A stretch of 64,000 bases of DNA from Clavelina lepadiformis. Lineage: Eukaryota > Chordata > Ascidiacea > Aplousobranchia > Clavelinidae. The notes under the pieces were generated by a model. The model saw only the letters and a list, made by a program, of their open reading frames with translations, was not told the origin of the DNA and did no database searches. The stretch lies in contig NC_135242.1 in the NCBI RefSeq assembly GCF_947623445.1, forward strand, positions 25,234,001-25,298,000, given 5' to 3'. Shown one piece after another: positions 24,068 to 34,879 of this stretch (position 1 is its first letter; each line of letters begins with the position of its first letter). The position numbers were made by a program, and so were the translations under genes.

Positions 24068-25924
24068 TATATAAAGGTATAGGGCTTCAGTGCATGCTGT
24101 CACGCCAAAATTTGTGTCCTTACAAGCACGATTTTTTGTTGAAAACCCCCGTATTTTTGAGTAAGTTTATATTTGCACTGATAAGCTTTTCACTAGAGCT
24201 CAAGCGATGAAAAAATATGGCTGAGCAGGTGTTGTGCAACGACCTTGCATGCTCTAATGATATTGATTCTGTTATCATAACAAGATCAATATATACTTAT
24301 ACTCCTTGATTATGGTAAAGAAACCCAGCAATGATTGGTGTGGTCACTCACTAAGTTTCCTAGGATTGAACCCATAGTAATTTTACAATTCTATCTGCAT
24401 TTGCAAAACACGTCAGGTTATGTTATACACTGACAATTGAAACAAACCCAGATAAAAAGGGTTGCCGTACAAATTATTCTGATGGGTGCAATTCTCACCA
24501 TTTAGAAATAGTTTAAATTTGTTTAATTATTATATTCATTTTGTTTTTATCGTGTACAGTGGAACTATTTGGGACCAACAAAAACTGGTTCCATTACCAC
24601 AATGACCATGTTATCGGGATTTAAATTAAAGCAGAGTTAACCAAATTGTATCACAAAAGGATGTCTTGTTAAGATATTTTTCCAATCCAAAATCACTACG
24701 TTTACATTTTGACCATTATTTAGTAATAATTGGTAATTAGCAGGATGGACAGTCGCAGTAATCCTGCATTTGAGTCGATAATAAAATGTCGCTTTAATGG
24801 GATTTAGTAACTCATAAAAACATTGATACTTAATAATGATGACTTTGTGATAAAAGTCGTTATTATGGAATTAAGATAATCAGTAGATGGCTTAATAAGG
24901 CTTATTAGTTATTACACAGGACAGACAACTATAAGAAAAGAAATTTACTGGGTCACCCACGGCTAAAATGGTCCAGACTTAATAAAGGTGGTTGCGCAAT
25001 CGTCATTGGGATGGTTGAGTTCATTGATTTGAGACTTTAGTATCTTTTAATTTAGATAATCTGCTGCTTTTATTAGAGTTTTTTGTTGTTTTTGTTTGTC
25101 AAGGATTTGGATCTGAATATTTTGCTCGTGTATCGACAATTTTAACGCTCTCATGAATCCGAATCATTTTAGCAGATTCAGGCAAAATTCTCAACAAAAT
25201 GTTGAGTTTTTTGTCTGAAACGACAGTTAAAGTTAAATAGTTAGACAGTTAAAGGGTTACTGAAAAGTTTTTAGATATTCATATAAGCCAAAAGCAGATT
25301 TAGTTTTGCATTTATTAAGAAAATAATAAATATGAGCATGATTATGTCACTCGACAGGTTGTCAAAAGAGAAATCAGCAAAGTTAACGGTTTCGGATTTG
25401 CACAAATTCACTTCGACAAATTTCTAGTTATAACGGTTTTCATTCGTTTTGATTTGTAACAGGAAGGACTTTTTCAATTCTAACCATTCATCTCAATGTG
25501 ATGTTGTGCCTTGTCTTCCGGCAAGCAATAGAATCTGAACTTGCCACCTCATTTGAAGTCAAATAATGGAAATGTCCCAGTTTTTTCTTTTTAATTGAAA
25601 AACAAAAATTGCTGAAATTATCCTTTAACATATTTGTTGTGAACAAAAACTTTTTTACTTTGTAGAAGAAATACTTGTAGCCTTGAAAGTATTGAGTGGA
25701 TATTTGTATCAATATTCGTCTACTTTTTGATGCATCACAGTATTTGCCAATATAAAAAGAATATGCAACATTGGCTATTTTCTTAAAACTCAACTGTTAT
25801 AAATACATTGCTATTACTGTGCCTGTGACATGTAAAAAAGTACATTGTCTTGTTGAATTGTAACATTTACAATTTCCATATTCAGCGTAATATATAATTG
25901 TTAAAACACCTCAACTGAGTAAAG

Positions 25925-28798
25925 ATGCCGTCTGGTTGCTGGGATCCGCAAGAAGAAGCTTTTCACAACAGAAAGTTCAACCCCAGCATCGGAGGTCACA
26001 ATGATGGGGCAAAGTCGACATTTACTCTTTACGTAGTTGGGATTCCTCCCGAGTTGAGCAATTTAGCTCTCAAGAATCTTTTCCATTCATACGGGAATGT
26101 GACCAGTGCAAAAGTGCTGCCGCCGAAATCCGACGACTTCGAAGCCAAGGCTGGTTTTGTTGAGTTTTCTACTTTACGAGAAGCGGAAAGTGCAATCCGA
26201 AACTTGAACGGAAGCCGCATTGGAAAATACACTTTAAAAGTGAGTTTTGCTCGGAGCAAGAAGAAGGAAAAATCAGAATACATGGACTTGATTCAAAAGC
26301 TTGAGCTTGGACCTCTCATTGATGCTGATCTAAAATGCTTGATTAAAAAAACGGATGAAGAAATGGAAGAAGCCAAACTTGAAGTTAACGGGGAAGGAGA
26401 TGGATGCAGGGGAAGTTCCAGTAAATCATCTCAAGGTTCAAAAAGTCCGGAGAGAGAACCTATCCCTCATTTTAACAATGACCAGGACGTGCAGAAGCAC
26501 GAAGAGAAGGTTTCAAACGCGAAATTGCTGCCGTGCGACATCTGTTCAAAGTTGACCTCGACGGCTTGCAGCTCCTGCTCTGTGGTGCATTACTGCTCTG
26601 TCTCGTGTCAGAAGAAGGGCTGGCCAGCTCATAAGAAGATTTGCAAGAAACTTAAGGACAAGGAGAAGGTTGGAGATGAACCAAGTGATGACAACAAACC
26701 CCTGATTTATATCGATGATGCTGTTTGCAAGAAAGTCGCTGATGATCTTAAATCGAAGTCGAATCCTGCTGCACTAAGCCAGCCAAACAACAAACGAGAT
26801 CTCTTGAAACCTTTTGTCTCAATAGGTGCTGTTCTTGAGTTGGTTGTAACAGATGTAGACCAGAAATCCTGCATACTTCTGTGTCAGAATGTTGACTCAC
26901 AACAAGAACTGGACAAGATGCAAAAAGCATTGAACAACTTTTATGTCAAAGCGCCTGCAAAGAGTGTCACAGATGCTAAGGTTGGTGATGTGTGCGCATG
27001 TGTCTTCGCAGAAGATGGGCAGTGGTACCGAGCGATTGTGCTGCAGCTGAACAACAAAAATCAAAAAGCTCGCATCGAGTTTGTTGACTACGGGAACAAA
27101 CAGGTCGTTGACTTGCCAAACTTGAAAATCCTCGAAGATGAATTTCGTCAACATCCAGCATTCATGTTAAAGTGCAAGCTGGCTGGTTGTGACGTAGAAG
27201 GAGGTTGGTCTGATGATGTCATCAGTTTTCTTGGCTCTGTGCTGCCACAGAGTGACTTCAAGATAAAAGCAACCGTCGTGAATTTTATTGATGGTGTCGT
27301 AATAGCGAATGTTGTCAGTGGTGTTGCAGCTTTGAATGAGCAACTTCTTGAAAATAATCTGGTCAAACCATCCACTGATGCAAAGTGTAAAGATATGCAG
27401 TCCTGCAGAGGAGGAGCAGAAATGAAGCAAACACCTGCCCAGGTTGAACCAAGCTGTGTTAAGGAAAAAACTGAAGTTGCAACTCCAGATAATAATTCTT
27501 CAAATCTTTCTGATAATGATTCAAAATCTTCCGTAAATTCTTCCCTGTCAACTGCAGAGATAACCACAACTAAAAAAGAAGAAAATCTTGCTGCTGATGC
27601 TCAGGTGCCAACTCCACGTAAGATAGTTCTTCCATCTGCCATTATTCCGGAAGCTTCTTTCTCTGCTGTGATATCCCACGTCGATAGTCCGGACTACTTC
27701 TTCTGCCAGTCGGTTCAGGAGAATCTGGTCGAAGTAAATAAACAGCTTCAGAATCTTACTGAGTTTTATTCTCTCCCAGAAAACAAGGTTGTCTTCTTTC
27801 CTTTTCTTGGAGATATTTGTGCTGCCCTGTTTCCTGAAGATGGTTGTTGGTACCGGGCTAAGATCCTTGAACTTGGTGATGATTTGGTGGAAGTTCAGTA
27901 TCTCGACTTTGGCAATTCTCATAAAGTCTCTCTGGAGCAAGTACAGCCTCTTCCGGAGAAATATCAAGCGCTTCCTGTTCAGTGTTTCCCAGCAAAACTG
28001 TCAAATTGCTTTCCTCTTGAGACTGGGAAATGGAGCGAAGATGCAACTTTGCTTTTGAAGAGTTGTGAAAACACTCCTCTTGCCGCCTCCGTGGACCAAG
28101 CTTCATCCTCCGAAGATCTTGTTTCATTAATTCTGCAAATTGATGATAGTTTAACCTTGAATGATCACCTCGTCTCATCCGGACTTGCTGCTGCTCATCC
28201 TCCACCTCTTGAAGAGGAGGAAATTCCGTCAGTGTCTTCCATCATTGACAAGAATCCTCCACTTAATGATGTCATCCCGATTATTGTGACATCATGCTCC
28301 AAGCCGGGGACTTTCTCCTGCCACATGATCAGTGAGGAAATTGCGGCGTTTACGGGATTCTCGATCAAACTCAATCGACAGTTGGCGGCTGGAAAGAATC
28401 CGACTCTCTCAAATCCAGCTCACGGCTCAATATGTGCGGCATTTTACAAGAATGATAAATCGTGGTACCGTGCCTCCATCCTCTCACTTGATGGCGACAA
28501 AGTGTTCGTAAAGTATGTCGATTTCGGCAACACTGCCTGGCTGTCAATAAAGGAAATCTGCCCCTTGCCATTGGAGTATGGATCGATGCCATGCCAGGCC
28601 ATAGACTGTGTCCTTGCCAGCACCAAGCCGGCTGATGATGCCGGGTGGAAGGAAAATTTTGTCACTACTGTCAACACGATGTTATCACAACCCCTGGAGG
28701 CAAAATTTCTGTGTTTCAAAGATGATTGCTACGTTTGTGTCGTTCCTGAGATGACCACCCTCCTTATACAGGAAGGAGCGGCTCGAATGTCTTTTTGA
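25925..28798 (+). CDS. RRM-MYND-triple Tudor protein, TDRD1-like, single exon (957 aa)
   Basis: One uninterrupted frame with four recognisable domain types. An RRM lies at about residues 32-112 (RNP2-like LYVVGI, RNP1-like KAGFVEF). A MYND zinc finger lies at about 203-240 (CDICSK ... CSSCSVVHYC ... CQKKGWPAHKKIC). Three extended Tudor modules have cores at about 352-402, 628-680 and 832-885. Each Tudor core has the cage signature WYRA followed by (Y/F)xDYGN or DFGN, expected to bind symmetrically dimethylated arginines of Piwi proteins. MYND plus Tudor repeats is the layout of TDRD1, a germ-granule scaffold of the piRNA pathway. An N-terminal RRM is more like TDRD10, so the exact orthology is open. 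Ser/Thr-rich linkers separate the Tudors. The lack of introns, unlike most neighbours, suggests a retrocopy or intron loss; the frame is intact. Confidence 0.85.
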   Translation: MPSGCWDPQEEAFHNRKFNPSIGGHNDGAKSTFTLYVVGIPPELSNLALKNLFHSYGNVTSAKVLPPKSDDFEAKAGFVEFSTLREAESAIRNLNGSRIGKYTLKVSFARSKKKEKSEYMDLIQKLELGPLIDADLKCLIKKTDEEMEEAKLEVNGEGDGCRGSSSKSSQGSKSPEREPIPHFNNDQDVQKHEEKVSNAKLLPCDICSKLTSTACSSCSVVHYCSVSCQKKGWPAHKKICKKLKDKEKVGDEPSDDNKPLIYIDDAVCKKVADDLKSKSNPAALSQPNNKRDLLKPFVSIGAVLELVVTDVDQKSCILLCQNVDSQQELDKMQKALNNFYVKAPAKSVTDAKVGDVCACVFAEDGQWYRAIVLQLNNKNQKARIEFVDYGNKQVVDLPNLKILEDEFRQHPAFMLKCKLAGCDVEGGWSDDVISFLGSVLPQSDFKIKATVVNFIDGVVIANVVSGVAALNEQLLENNLVKPSTDAKCKDMQSCRGGAEMKQTPAQVEPSCVKEKTEVATPDNNSSNLSDNDSKSSVNSSLSTAEITTTKKEENLAADAQVPTPRKIVLPSAIIPEASFSAVISHVDSPDYFFCQSVQENLVEVNKQLQNLTEFYSLPENKVVFFPFLGDICAALFPEDGCWYRAKILELGDDLVEVQYLDFGNSHKVSLEQVQPLPEKYQALPVQCFPAKLSNCFPLETGKWSEDATLLLKSCENTPLAASVDQASSSEDLVSLILQIDDSLTLNDHLVSSGLAAAHPPPLEEEEIPSVSSIIDKNPPLNDVIPIIVTSCSKPGTFSCHMISEEIAAFTGFSIKLNRQLAAGKNPTLSNPAHGSICAAFYKNDKSWYRASILSLDGDKVFVKYVDFGNTAWLSIKEICPLPLEYGSMPCQAIDCVLASTKPADDAGWKENFVTTVNTMLSQPLEAKFLCFKDDCYVCVVPEMTTLLIQEGAARMSF

Positions 28799-29536
28799 AC
28801 AAACTTCGCATGTGGTCATAAATTTACTGAGTTTCTTCAGAGATATTTCTCTTCTGTTATTTCAAAATTTCAGTTTTTTCTTCTGTAAAATAATGTTGCT
28901 GTTGCAGTCTTTGTCATGATCGTGACCCTGGCAATTTTAGCATCGTTACTTTGCTGCCAGTAACTTATTTTGTTGTTTATTTTACTGTTTTTGCAGATAA
29001 TGTTTTCTAATGTTGGGCCCATGCATGGTCTATAATTCACCCCATCTCTGCCCCATGCTTTCATCTCACTTTTTGCAAACAGCGATTGCTGAGTTAATAA
29101 TCCTACAAATAACCCCTCAATTTTCATAGATTTTAAAGCCCTAGTAACTCTGACGTTCAATCCGTGCTTCAAACTGAACATATTGCAAAAATAATATCAT
29201 TTTCGTTTATTGTAAATAATTTCTTTCCAATTTCATTCATCAAATGTTCTTTCGGGGAAATGGTTTATTCCGAGCGGTTTATTGGTCGGTCGGCAGTTTT
29301 CGTAACCTGCAACATTCATAACAATCTCTCTTTAACCATAGCTATAATCACTTTGCACAAGTAAATATTTTCCGGGAATGGCATAAAGCAACAAGATATT
29401 GTTTGCGTGCTTATCTGCTGGCTTTGTATTCACTGCTTATATCATAATAGTGATGTCACTTCAAAATTTTGTTTTATTTGAAAACATTAGTTTTTCGACG
29501 AATAAACCACAACAGCATTTCAATGCAATTACCGTG
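28799..29536. other. intergenic region between convergent genes
   Basis: This 738-bp gap separates the convergent 3' ends of the Tudor gene and LRRC47. Open frames here are short and unlike known proteins. Presumably it holds the two 3' UTRs. Confidence 0.5.
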
Positions 29537-32454
29537 TTATGCGACTCGTTCAATTTTAATTTCCTTCGACTCCAACGTGAGATCTGTTCGCGATGGGTAC
29601 ACGACTCTGATCTGTCCTTGATCATCTTCAACTCGGACCTGTTGTACGACAAGTCGTGTGGATATGATGTCCTCGTCACTCGAATCATCATAGAAATCAT
29701 GTTCCCTCTCCTCCTGCACAAAACAAATAATGTTAATACAGACTATATATTCACGAGCCAGTTTATGCCCAATTTGTGTGAAAATGAAAGTTCATCTTAA
29801 CAAGACTAACATTGCATCCTCTATGGTGTGGTCCTGATAAATTTTAAGCAAATACAAAATGGGTAAAAACCATTGTAAAGTGGCCAAATCTGGGGTTTTA
29901 GTCATAGCTTATACTGATCAGTAACCTGACAGCACCCACCTTAGGAGGATAGGAGTAAAATCGGAGTTCAACCATTTTCTGCAGCAGGCCGTCCAAGACG
30001 CGCTTGCAACTATCAAGCGACTTTGTGCCAGTCACCTAGAAGAAATATGAGCAAGTGTTTGAACAGAGCTGAGTAATGTGGCATTGTTATGCCCATGTTC
30101 GCTTATGACGTAACAAGAGCTCTCATGATTAGGACTCGCAATTTAAATGCAGGGTTCCATCATCGCTATCTGTAGTCATTTTGGTAATTGCAAAGTCAGG
30201 ATGAAATAATTATTTATGGAAGAATTTCATGGAAACTTCATTAATTGTGCAAACAAAACATTCACGCACTTCCATGGGTAGATGAATTACAAGGAAACTT
30301 TGTCCTAATTCTTTCCCACCTGGGCCACCTTAGCAGTGCGACGCAGACACATTCCTTGCATTTAACACACATTTATAATTCCAACTATAGACAAACCTCG
30401 ATGAATAAATCTGCTGTGGTCGAACTTATCTTTGTGACATCACAATTAGTGAGAGGAGGAAGTGAAATAACGCACCCGTCCGAATCTCTCCTTACGAAAG
30501 CAAAGTTCTCTTTATTCTTCAATAAACTGAGATACCTGAAGATGTGAATCATGAATCATTGTAATTGCAGGCGATTCCATAGTGACTATATTCATTTTAA
30601 ATGCGAGGTAGAACTAATCTTGAATGAGCATAGTTACAACTAAAAACATCCGCAATTAAAATGTTTGCATCTACTCTAGAATTTTTGCTACAAACTACTC
30701 GATCTTCCCAACAACTTGATTTGAAGCGAAATCGTTTTTAGAAATTAATTGAAAACTTACTTATAAATCCCAGACACTTGGCTTCTCTTCTTCTCTTTCC
30801 TCATGTGCTCTGCTTCTTTGCAAAGTTTCTCGTAGAGTTCCATCGCCGTCATGTCTGTCTTCCTTCCCAGAGGACGAATCTGTTTCAAATCACCATTGTT
30901 ATGTCACAAAATGCAATGATATCAAAAATAACGAATGAAGCAAAGACCGCCAGTTGATGACCTCATTTAGCTGGGGCTACTACCAAGCAAGACACATCAC
31001 AGTAAGATTAACGACTGGGTCGTACCTTAAACGTCGTAGCATCCTGTGCATCATAATGTACCACGGAATTGGGCAGCGCTTTCATATCATGGGTTGCTAT
31101 GGTAGCAACAGTGCGTTTTTCACAAATCTCATCGTGAAGCTTAGTCTATGATAGCTCTATGTGAGTTATTTGGTCGAAGTCAGAACTTGCACAATTGTTT
31201 GACATTCCGTACAAAAATGTATTCATAACTAGCAAAGTAAACAAGCGTTACCTGCAACGAGATAAAACGCTTGAAGTTGTCGCCACGATCTAGCCTCAAA
31301 TGCCTGACAACACAACCAACTATGTAGGGCCGGCATTGCTTTGCTTCCTCGCTCATTATCACTCGAAATGGCTTCGAACCTACACAGACAAGAAATCGCA
31401 GAGATATAGGAAAAGTCAACTTTATACACTGCGTGGTGGCGCTTAAGGCAACAGAAGCAGGAATTGAATTTAATAAATTTATGCCATAAACATTGAGCAC
31501 ATGTACTCGCAGTCATCAGCAAACCATAATTGTTGTGATACCTGGTGTTTCTCCTGAACCTAATCGCAGCACATCTATGGTGTGCTTCACCAACGCTTTC
31601 TCTTCGTCCTCGATTGCTGAGATGAGCTTTTGACTTTTCAACTTTTTACGTGACCCTTTCACAAGTGACGACTCTTTTTGACCATTTGCTTGTGACGTGG
31701 CTGAAATCTTTCTTCCTTTAGTGCGGATGTAATCCAAGATAGATTTCTGTGAGCCGTCCTGGTCAATTAACTTCTTTAATCTTCTGTCTTTCAGCGGATT
31801 CTTTTTAAAGTTTGTCTGCTTTAGTTTTAAGCATTTTCCCAACCCTTGAGTTAATTCTTTTAATTGGTTGTTGGAGATGTCTAGAATCTTTAATAAAACT
31901 ATTTTATCGACGCAATCATCAACATCTTCTATTTCATTATGTGAGACGTATAACTCAGCCAATCGGTCACAGACTGTTCCCTCGTAAAGGCATTTTGGAA
32001 AAGCCTTAAATTTGTTTTGAGAGATATCAAGCACAGCAAGACTGTTCAAACTTGAAAAGCTGTCGGGGAGACATTCCAGTTGATTGTTTGAAAGATTTAG
32101 AGTGTGCAAGTTTGTGAGGTCACCAACATTTTCCGGTAGCTCTGTCAAGCAGTTTCCAAAAAAGTCTAAAATTTTCAAACACTTTACTTGGCAAATACTT
32201 TTCGGGAGATGACAAAGTTGGTTTTGTCTGAGCAGCAGTTGAGTCAAGTTGGTCAAATTGGCGATTTTTTCACTTAAGCTTTCCAACCCGATGTCGTTGA
32301 ACTCAAGAAAGTTGAGCAACGTCAGGTTAAACACCTCCGATGGCAACTCCCCATCATTTTCCAGCATCTTCTTCTTTAACTCCTCATTTCCACGAACAAC
32401 CAACTCACGACGTTTTTCAACCTTAGCACGCTCTATCTCAGGCCACGTTGCCAT
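29537..32454 (-). CDS. LRRC47: leucine-rich repeat protein LRRC47 (7 exons, 563 aa)
   Basis: Minus-strand exons in order: 32454-31542, 31379-31252, 31145-31026, 30879-30761, 30535-30397, 30035-29940, 29713-29537. All are GT-AG with matching phases, 564 codons (human 583 aa). The start MATWPEIERAKVEKRREL aligns with the human N-terminus. The large first exon encodes about seven LRRs of the LxxLxLxxNxLxxLP type (for example LHTLNLSNNQLECLPDSF), then LKQTNFKKNPLKDRRLKKL. Downstream exons carry the B3/B4 tRNA-binding-like part (CRPYIVGCVVRHL, KLHDEICEKRTVATIATHD, DSDGCVISLPPL) that resembles phenylalanyl-tRNA synthetase beta. The tail RVEDDQGQIRVVYPSRTDL matches the family end. Human LRRC47 is linked to translation elongation; a catalytic role is not evident. 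Confidence 0.93.
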
Positions 32455-32913
32455 GGCGATTAGATAATCTTAGTGAAACCTAGATAAACACAACTAGTTA
32501 TATTACAAGAATTTGCAGCTGACTAAACGAAATATCATTGACAACCACGCTTGCAAGAAGTTCGACAGAAAACGTAAAATAGCAAATGAAATCACTTCCG
32601 ACTGAAAATGACAAGGTTTTAAAGCAAAACAAAGAAAAAACTTACAATGTTTTTCATAAAATCCTATGAATATGTGAAGCAGCATAAATTCAAACATACT
32701 CGGGTATTAAAATTTTGTTTTGCTTCATGACTTATCAAGCACGAACCTAGGAAACTATTTCATCAGTCCTTTGAATGTCTACCAATATATGACATGAAAA
32801 TTGCAAACATCTAGATTAACACAAACAAATTTAGACACAACCGATGTTGTTTTTTCACAATTTTCAATGAACGAAGTAGTTGAATTTAACTCATGGAAAG
32901 TCGAGCAAAGCGA
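32455..32913. other. spacer between PSMB7 and LRRC47
   Basis: A 459-bp gap between two genes on the same strand. It is too long for a typical tight tunicate operon spacer. I see nothing else in it. Confidence 0.5.
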
Positions 32914-33744
32914 TTATGATGTGTCCATGTCTTCCTGCACAGATTCTGATACGATGTCGTACTTAATTTGCTTGATGCTCTTCGACAGAACTGCAGTCGT
33001 TCCGGGTTTATAGGAATAATTTCCTTGTCGTACTCCTTTCTTGTTGGCAACATCGAATGGACGAAGGTATTCCACTTTCATATCTTTCCCGATGATGCAG
33101 AGATCGACATTCGAACCAGATCCAAGATCATTGAATATTCCAGCAGCAACTGCGTCACGAACCAATTGCATTGCATCAGCCTTCTTCATATTTGCCTTGT
33201 AGCCAGCTTCAAAGGTTGCCATGGCAGCTAGGGAACCAGACCCCATGGTCACGTAGGGTAGCTTGTCAGTGGACCCGTGGGGGTGGATGCTGTACAAGTG
33301 GGGCCCGTTGCAATCAACACCTCCAAGCACAAGAGCCGCACTCACATAACCTTGATAGCGATACAAATACTGCTTAAGCATTCGGTTAGCAGTTGCCACT
33401 CTGTTGGGACGACCGGTCCTGTAGCGGTGAAGCTGAAGGTTGGACGAGATCATCTCCGTGGTCTTTTCTGTGTCGGCCGCTGTACCAGCACCGCAGCAGT
33501 AGATATTTGGAGCAATGTAGTGAATCTTGGAACAGTTTTTATCCGCCACAATCGTGTCTTCTGTAGCACGAGTGTCTGCTCCAAGGATAACACCATCTTC
33601 GAATACGAGCCCAACAATGGTTGTGCCAGTTTTTCGAAATTTTGGACGAGTAAGCCCTCTTTCTTCCAGGCGGGCATTTCTGGCGCAGTTATCGAAGGAA
33701 AATCCTCCTTTCGGCACTTCTAAGCAACTTACTGTTGTAGCCAT
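32914..33744 (-). CDS. PSMB7: 20S proteasome subunit beta-2 (beta type 7), single exon, 276 aa
   Basis: Full-length beta-2 subunit of the 20S core, which carries the trypsin-like activity. A 40-residue propeptide ends in KFRKTG and mature Thr1 is residue 41 (TTIVG). Counting from Thr1, Asp17 (GADTR) and Lys33 (NCSKIH) complete the active site. Gly45 opens the S1 pocket, and position 53 is Glu where human has Asp, keeping an acidic pocket for basic P1 residues. Later blocks [30 protein letters not shown] and [16 protein letters not shown] match the family, and the C-terminal MDTS is the same as in human. The long C-terminal arm that wraps beta-3 is present. There are no introns, unlike the human gene. 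A hAT element sits 112 bp upstream of the start codon. Confidence 0.95.
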   Translation of the reverse strand: MATTVSCLEVPKGGFSFDNCARNARLEERGLTRPKFRKTGTTIVGLVFEDGVILGADTRATEDTIVADKNCSKIHYIAPNIYCCGAGTAADTEKTTEMISSNLQLHRYRTGRPNRVATANRMLKQYLYRYQGYVSAALVLGGVDCNGPHLYSIHPHGSTDKLPYVTMGSGSLAAMATFEAGYKANMKKADAMQLVRDAVAAGIFNDLGSGSNVDLCIIGKDMKVEYLRPFDVANKKGVRQGNYSYKPGTTAVLSKSIKQIKYDIVSESVQEDMDTS

Positions 33745-33856
33745 TATTTAAGCAATTCTTACTAAACCTGCACATAATCGATTTAGTTATTGTAGTGTTA
33801 TAGAACAATCACATTATAAACAATGTTTGTCAACTGTGCTAGACGTAGCACTACAT

Positions 33857-34871
33857 CAGGGGTCGGGCAACCTTTTGCTAGTCACGGGCCAAATGTCGAG
33901 CATACAACTCTTTGGCGGGCCGGAATTTTCATTATTACTATAATTCACACTCACTTGAGTATATTACGCCACATTGCTGCAATCTCAAAAAGAACAAAAT
34001 TTATGTATTCACACTTCAACAGCACAGCATTAATGAGACACTTGATGCTGCTTGCTTTGTGAAAGTTTTTCAACATCTGCTGACAAGTCAGATGAAGCAA
34101 GAACCAGAACATTTTCTAAATGGGCGTCAGAAATTCAGGATCTTAGCTTGCTCTTCGTGAATTTCATTGATGAAAACATTTGTTCACATGTGTACGTGCT
34201 ACCAAACATCGATGCCATTTCTTTTGCATTGTTGGTCAAGCTGGGATAAAGACCACTTTCAAGAAGGTACTTTTTGTAAAAGTCAAGCAGCGATATGCCC
34301 TTTGTATGAAATTTTGCCTTCAATTCGTCACTGCATTGCATTTCAATAAGGTCCATTTGAAATTTTTCGGGAATGGTATTGGCGTCCACATCAAAGGGAT
34401 TACTGATAAGCCTGAATTTATTTTGTAGAGAACGAATGTCGGCAAAGCGTGAGTATAAATTAAGTATTTCTAAAAGTGACACATTTCTAGAAATTCTTCT
34501 TGTTACGCCGCACCCCCGCTGTGCGGGAAACCAGCTGACCGCGAGAAGGGAACGAAAGAGAATAGTTAGTCGAGTTATTGATGCGTAAATGAGTACTCTA
34601 CAGACAATCTCGTACTGATTACGTCATTACGAGATACTAGTCTACCGCCTTCTCACCAGTTTTATGGCGTAACAATAGACTAGTTACTAGTACGACGTAC
34701 TTATGGCGTAACAATAGCACAATTTTTTCAAACAATGCTAACGCTACAGTTTGAAACTCAATAAGACACGGCGGGCCGTATTCTTGTGATAACTAATTAA
34801 TATGTCTCGGGCCGGACGATTTCGCATGGCGGGCCGGATCCGGCCCGCGGGCCGTAGGTTGCCGACCCCTG
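33857..34871 (-). mobile_element. hAT DNA transposon remnant (1015 bp) with 8-bp target duplication
   Basis: The ends are CAGGGGTCGGGCAACC and, inverted, CAGGGGTCGGCAACC. The flanking 8 bp are CACTACAT on both sides (33849-33856 and 34872-34879), a perfect hAT-type duplication. On the minus strand 34135-34482 encodes 115 residues of a hAT transposase C-terminal dimerisation region (CEQMFSSMKFTKSKLRS, FGSTYTC), like the GTF2IRD2/ZBED-type transposases. The N-terminal and catalytic parts are gone, so it is non-autonomous. It lies just upstream of the PSMB7 start. Confidence 0.9.
34135..34482 (-). pseudogene. hAT transposase C-terminal fragment
   Basis: A 115-residue frame inside the hAT element. 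NPFDVDANTIPEKFQMDL, IEMQCSDELKAKF, LLDFYKKYL and the dimerisation motif around FGSTYTCEQMFSSMK are typical of animal hAT transposases. Only the last part of the protein remains; no upstream BED finger or RNase H-like core is visible. Confidence 0.85.
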
Positions 34872-34879
34872 CACTACAT

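Larger units (their letters stand above)
20982..25924. other. largely gene-poor interval upstream of DNAJC2 and the Tudor gene
   Basis: Apart from the possible DNAJC2 exon at 22019-22260, no coding exon is supported. The stretch 23541-24067 carries a dispersed repeat that recurs near 54385-54775. The region is AT-rich with many short open frames typical of non-coding DNA. Confidence 0.45.

Noticed and set aside
24556-24960. Possible Tc1/pogo-type element beginning CAGTGGAAC
   Set aside because: The left end looks like a known terminal type, but I could not find a matching inverted right end or target duplication.
29537-33744. PSMB7 and LRRC47 as a tunicate operon
   Set aside because: Both are on the same strand, but the spacer of 459 bp is longer than expected for the tightly packed trans-spliced operons known in Ciona.
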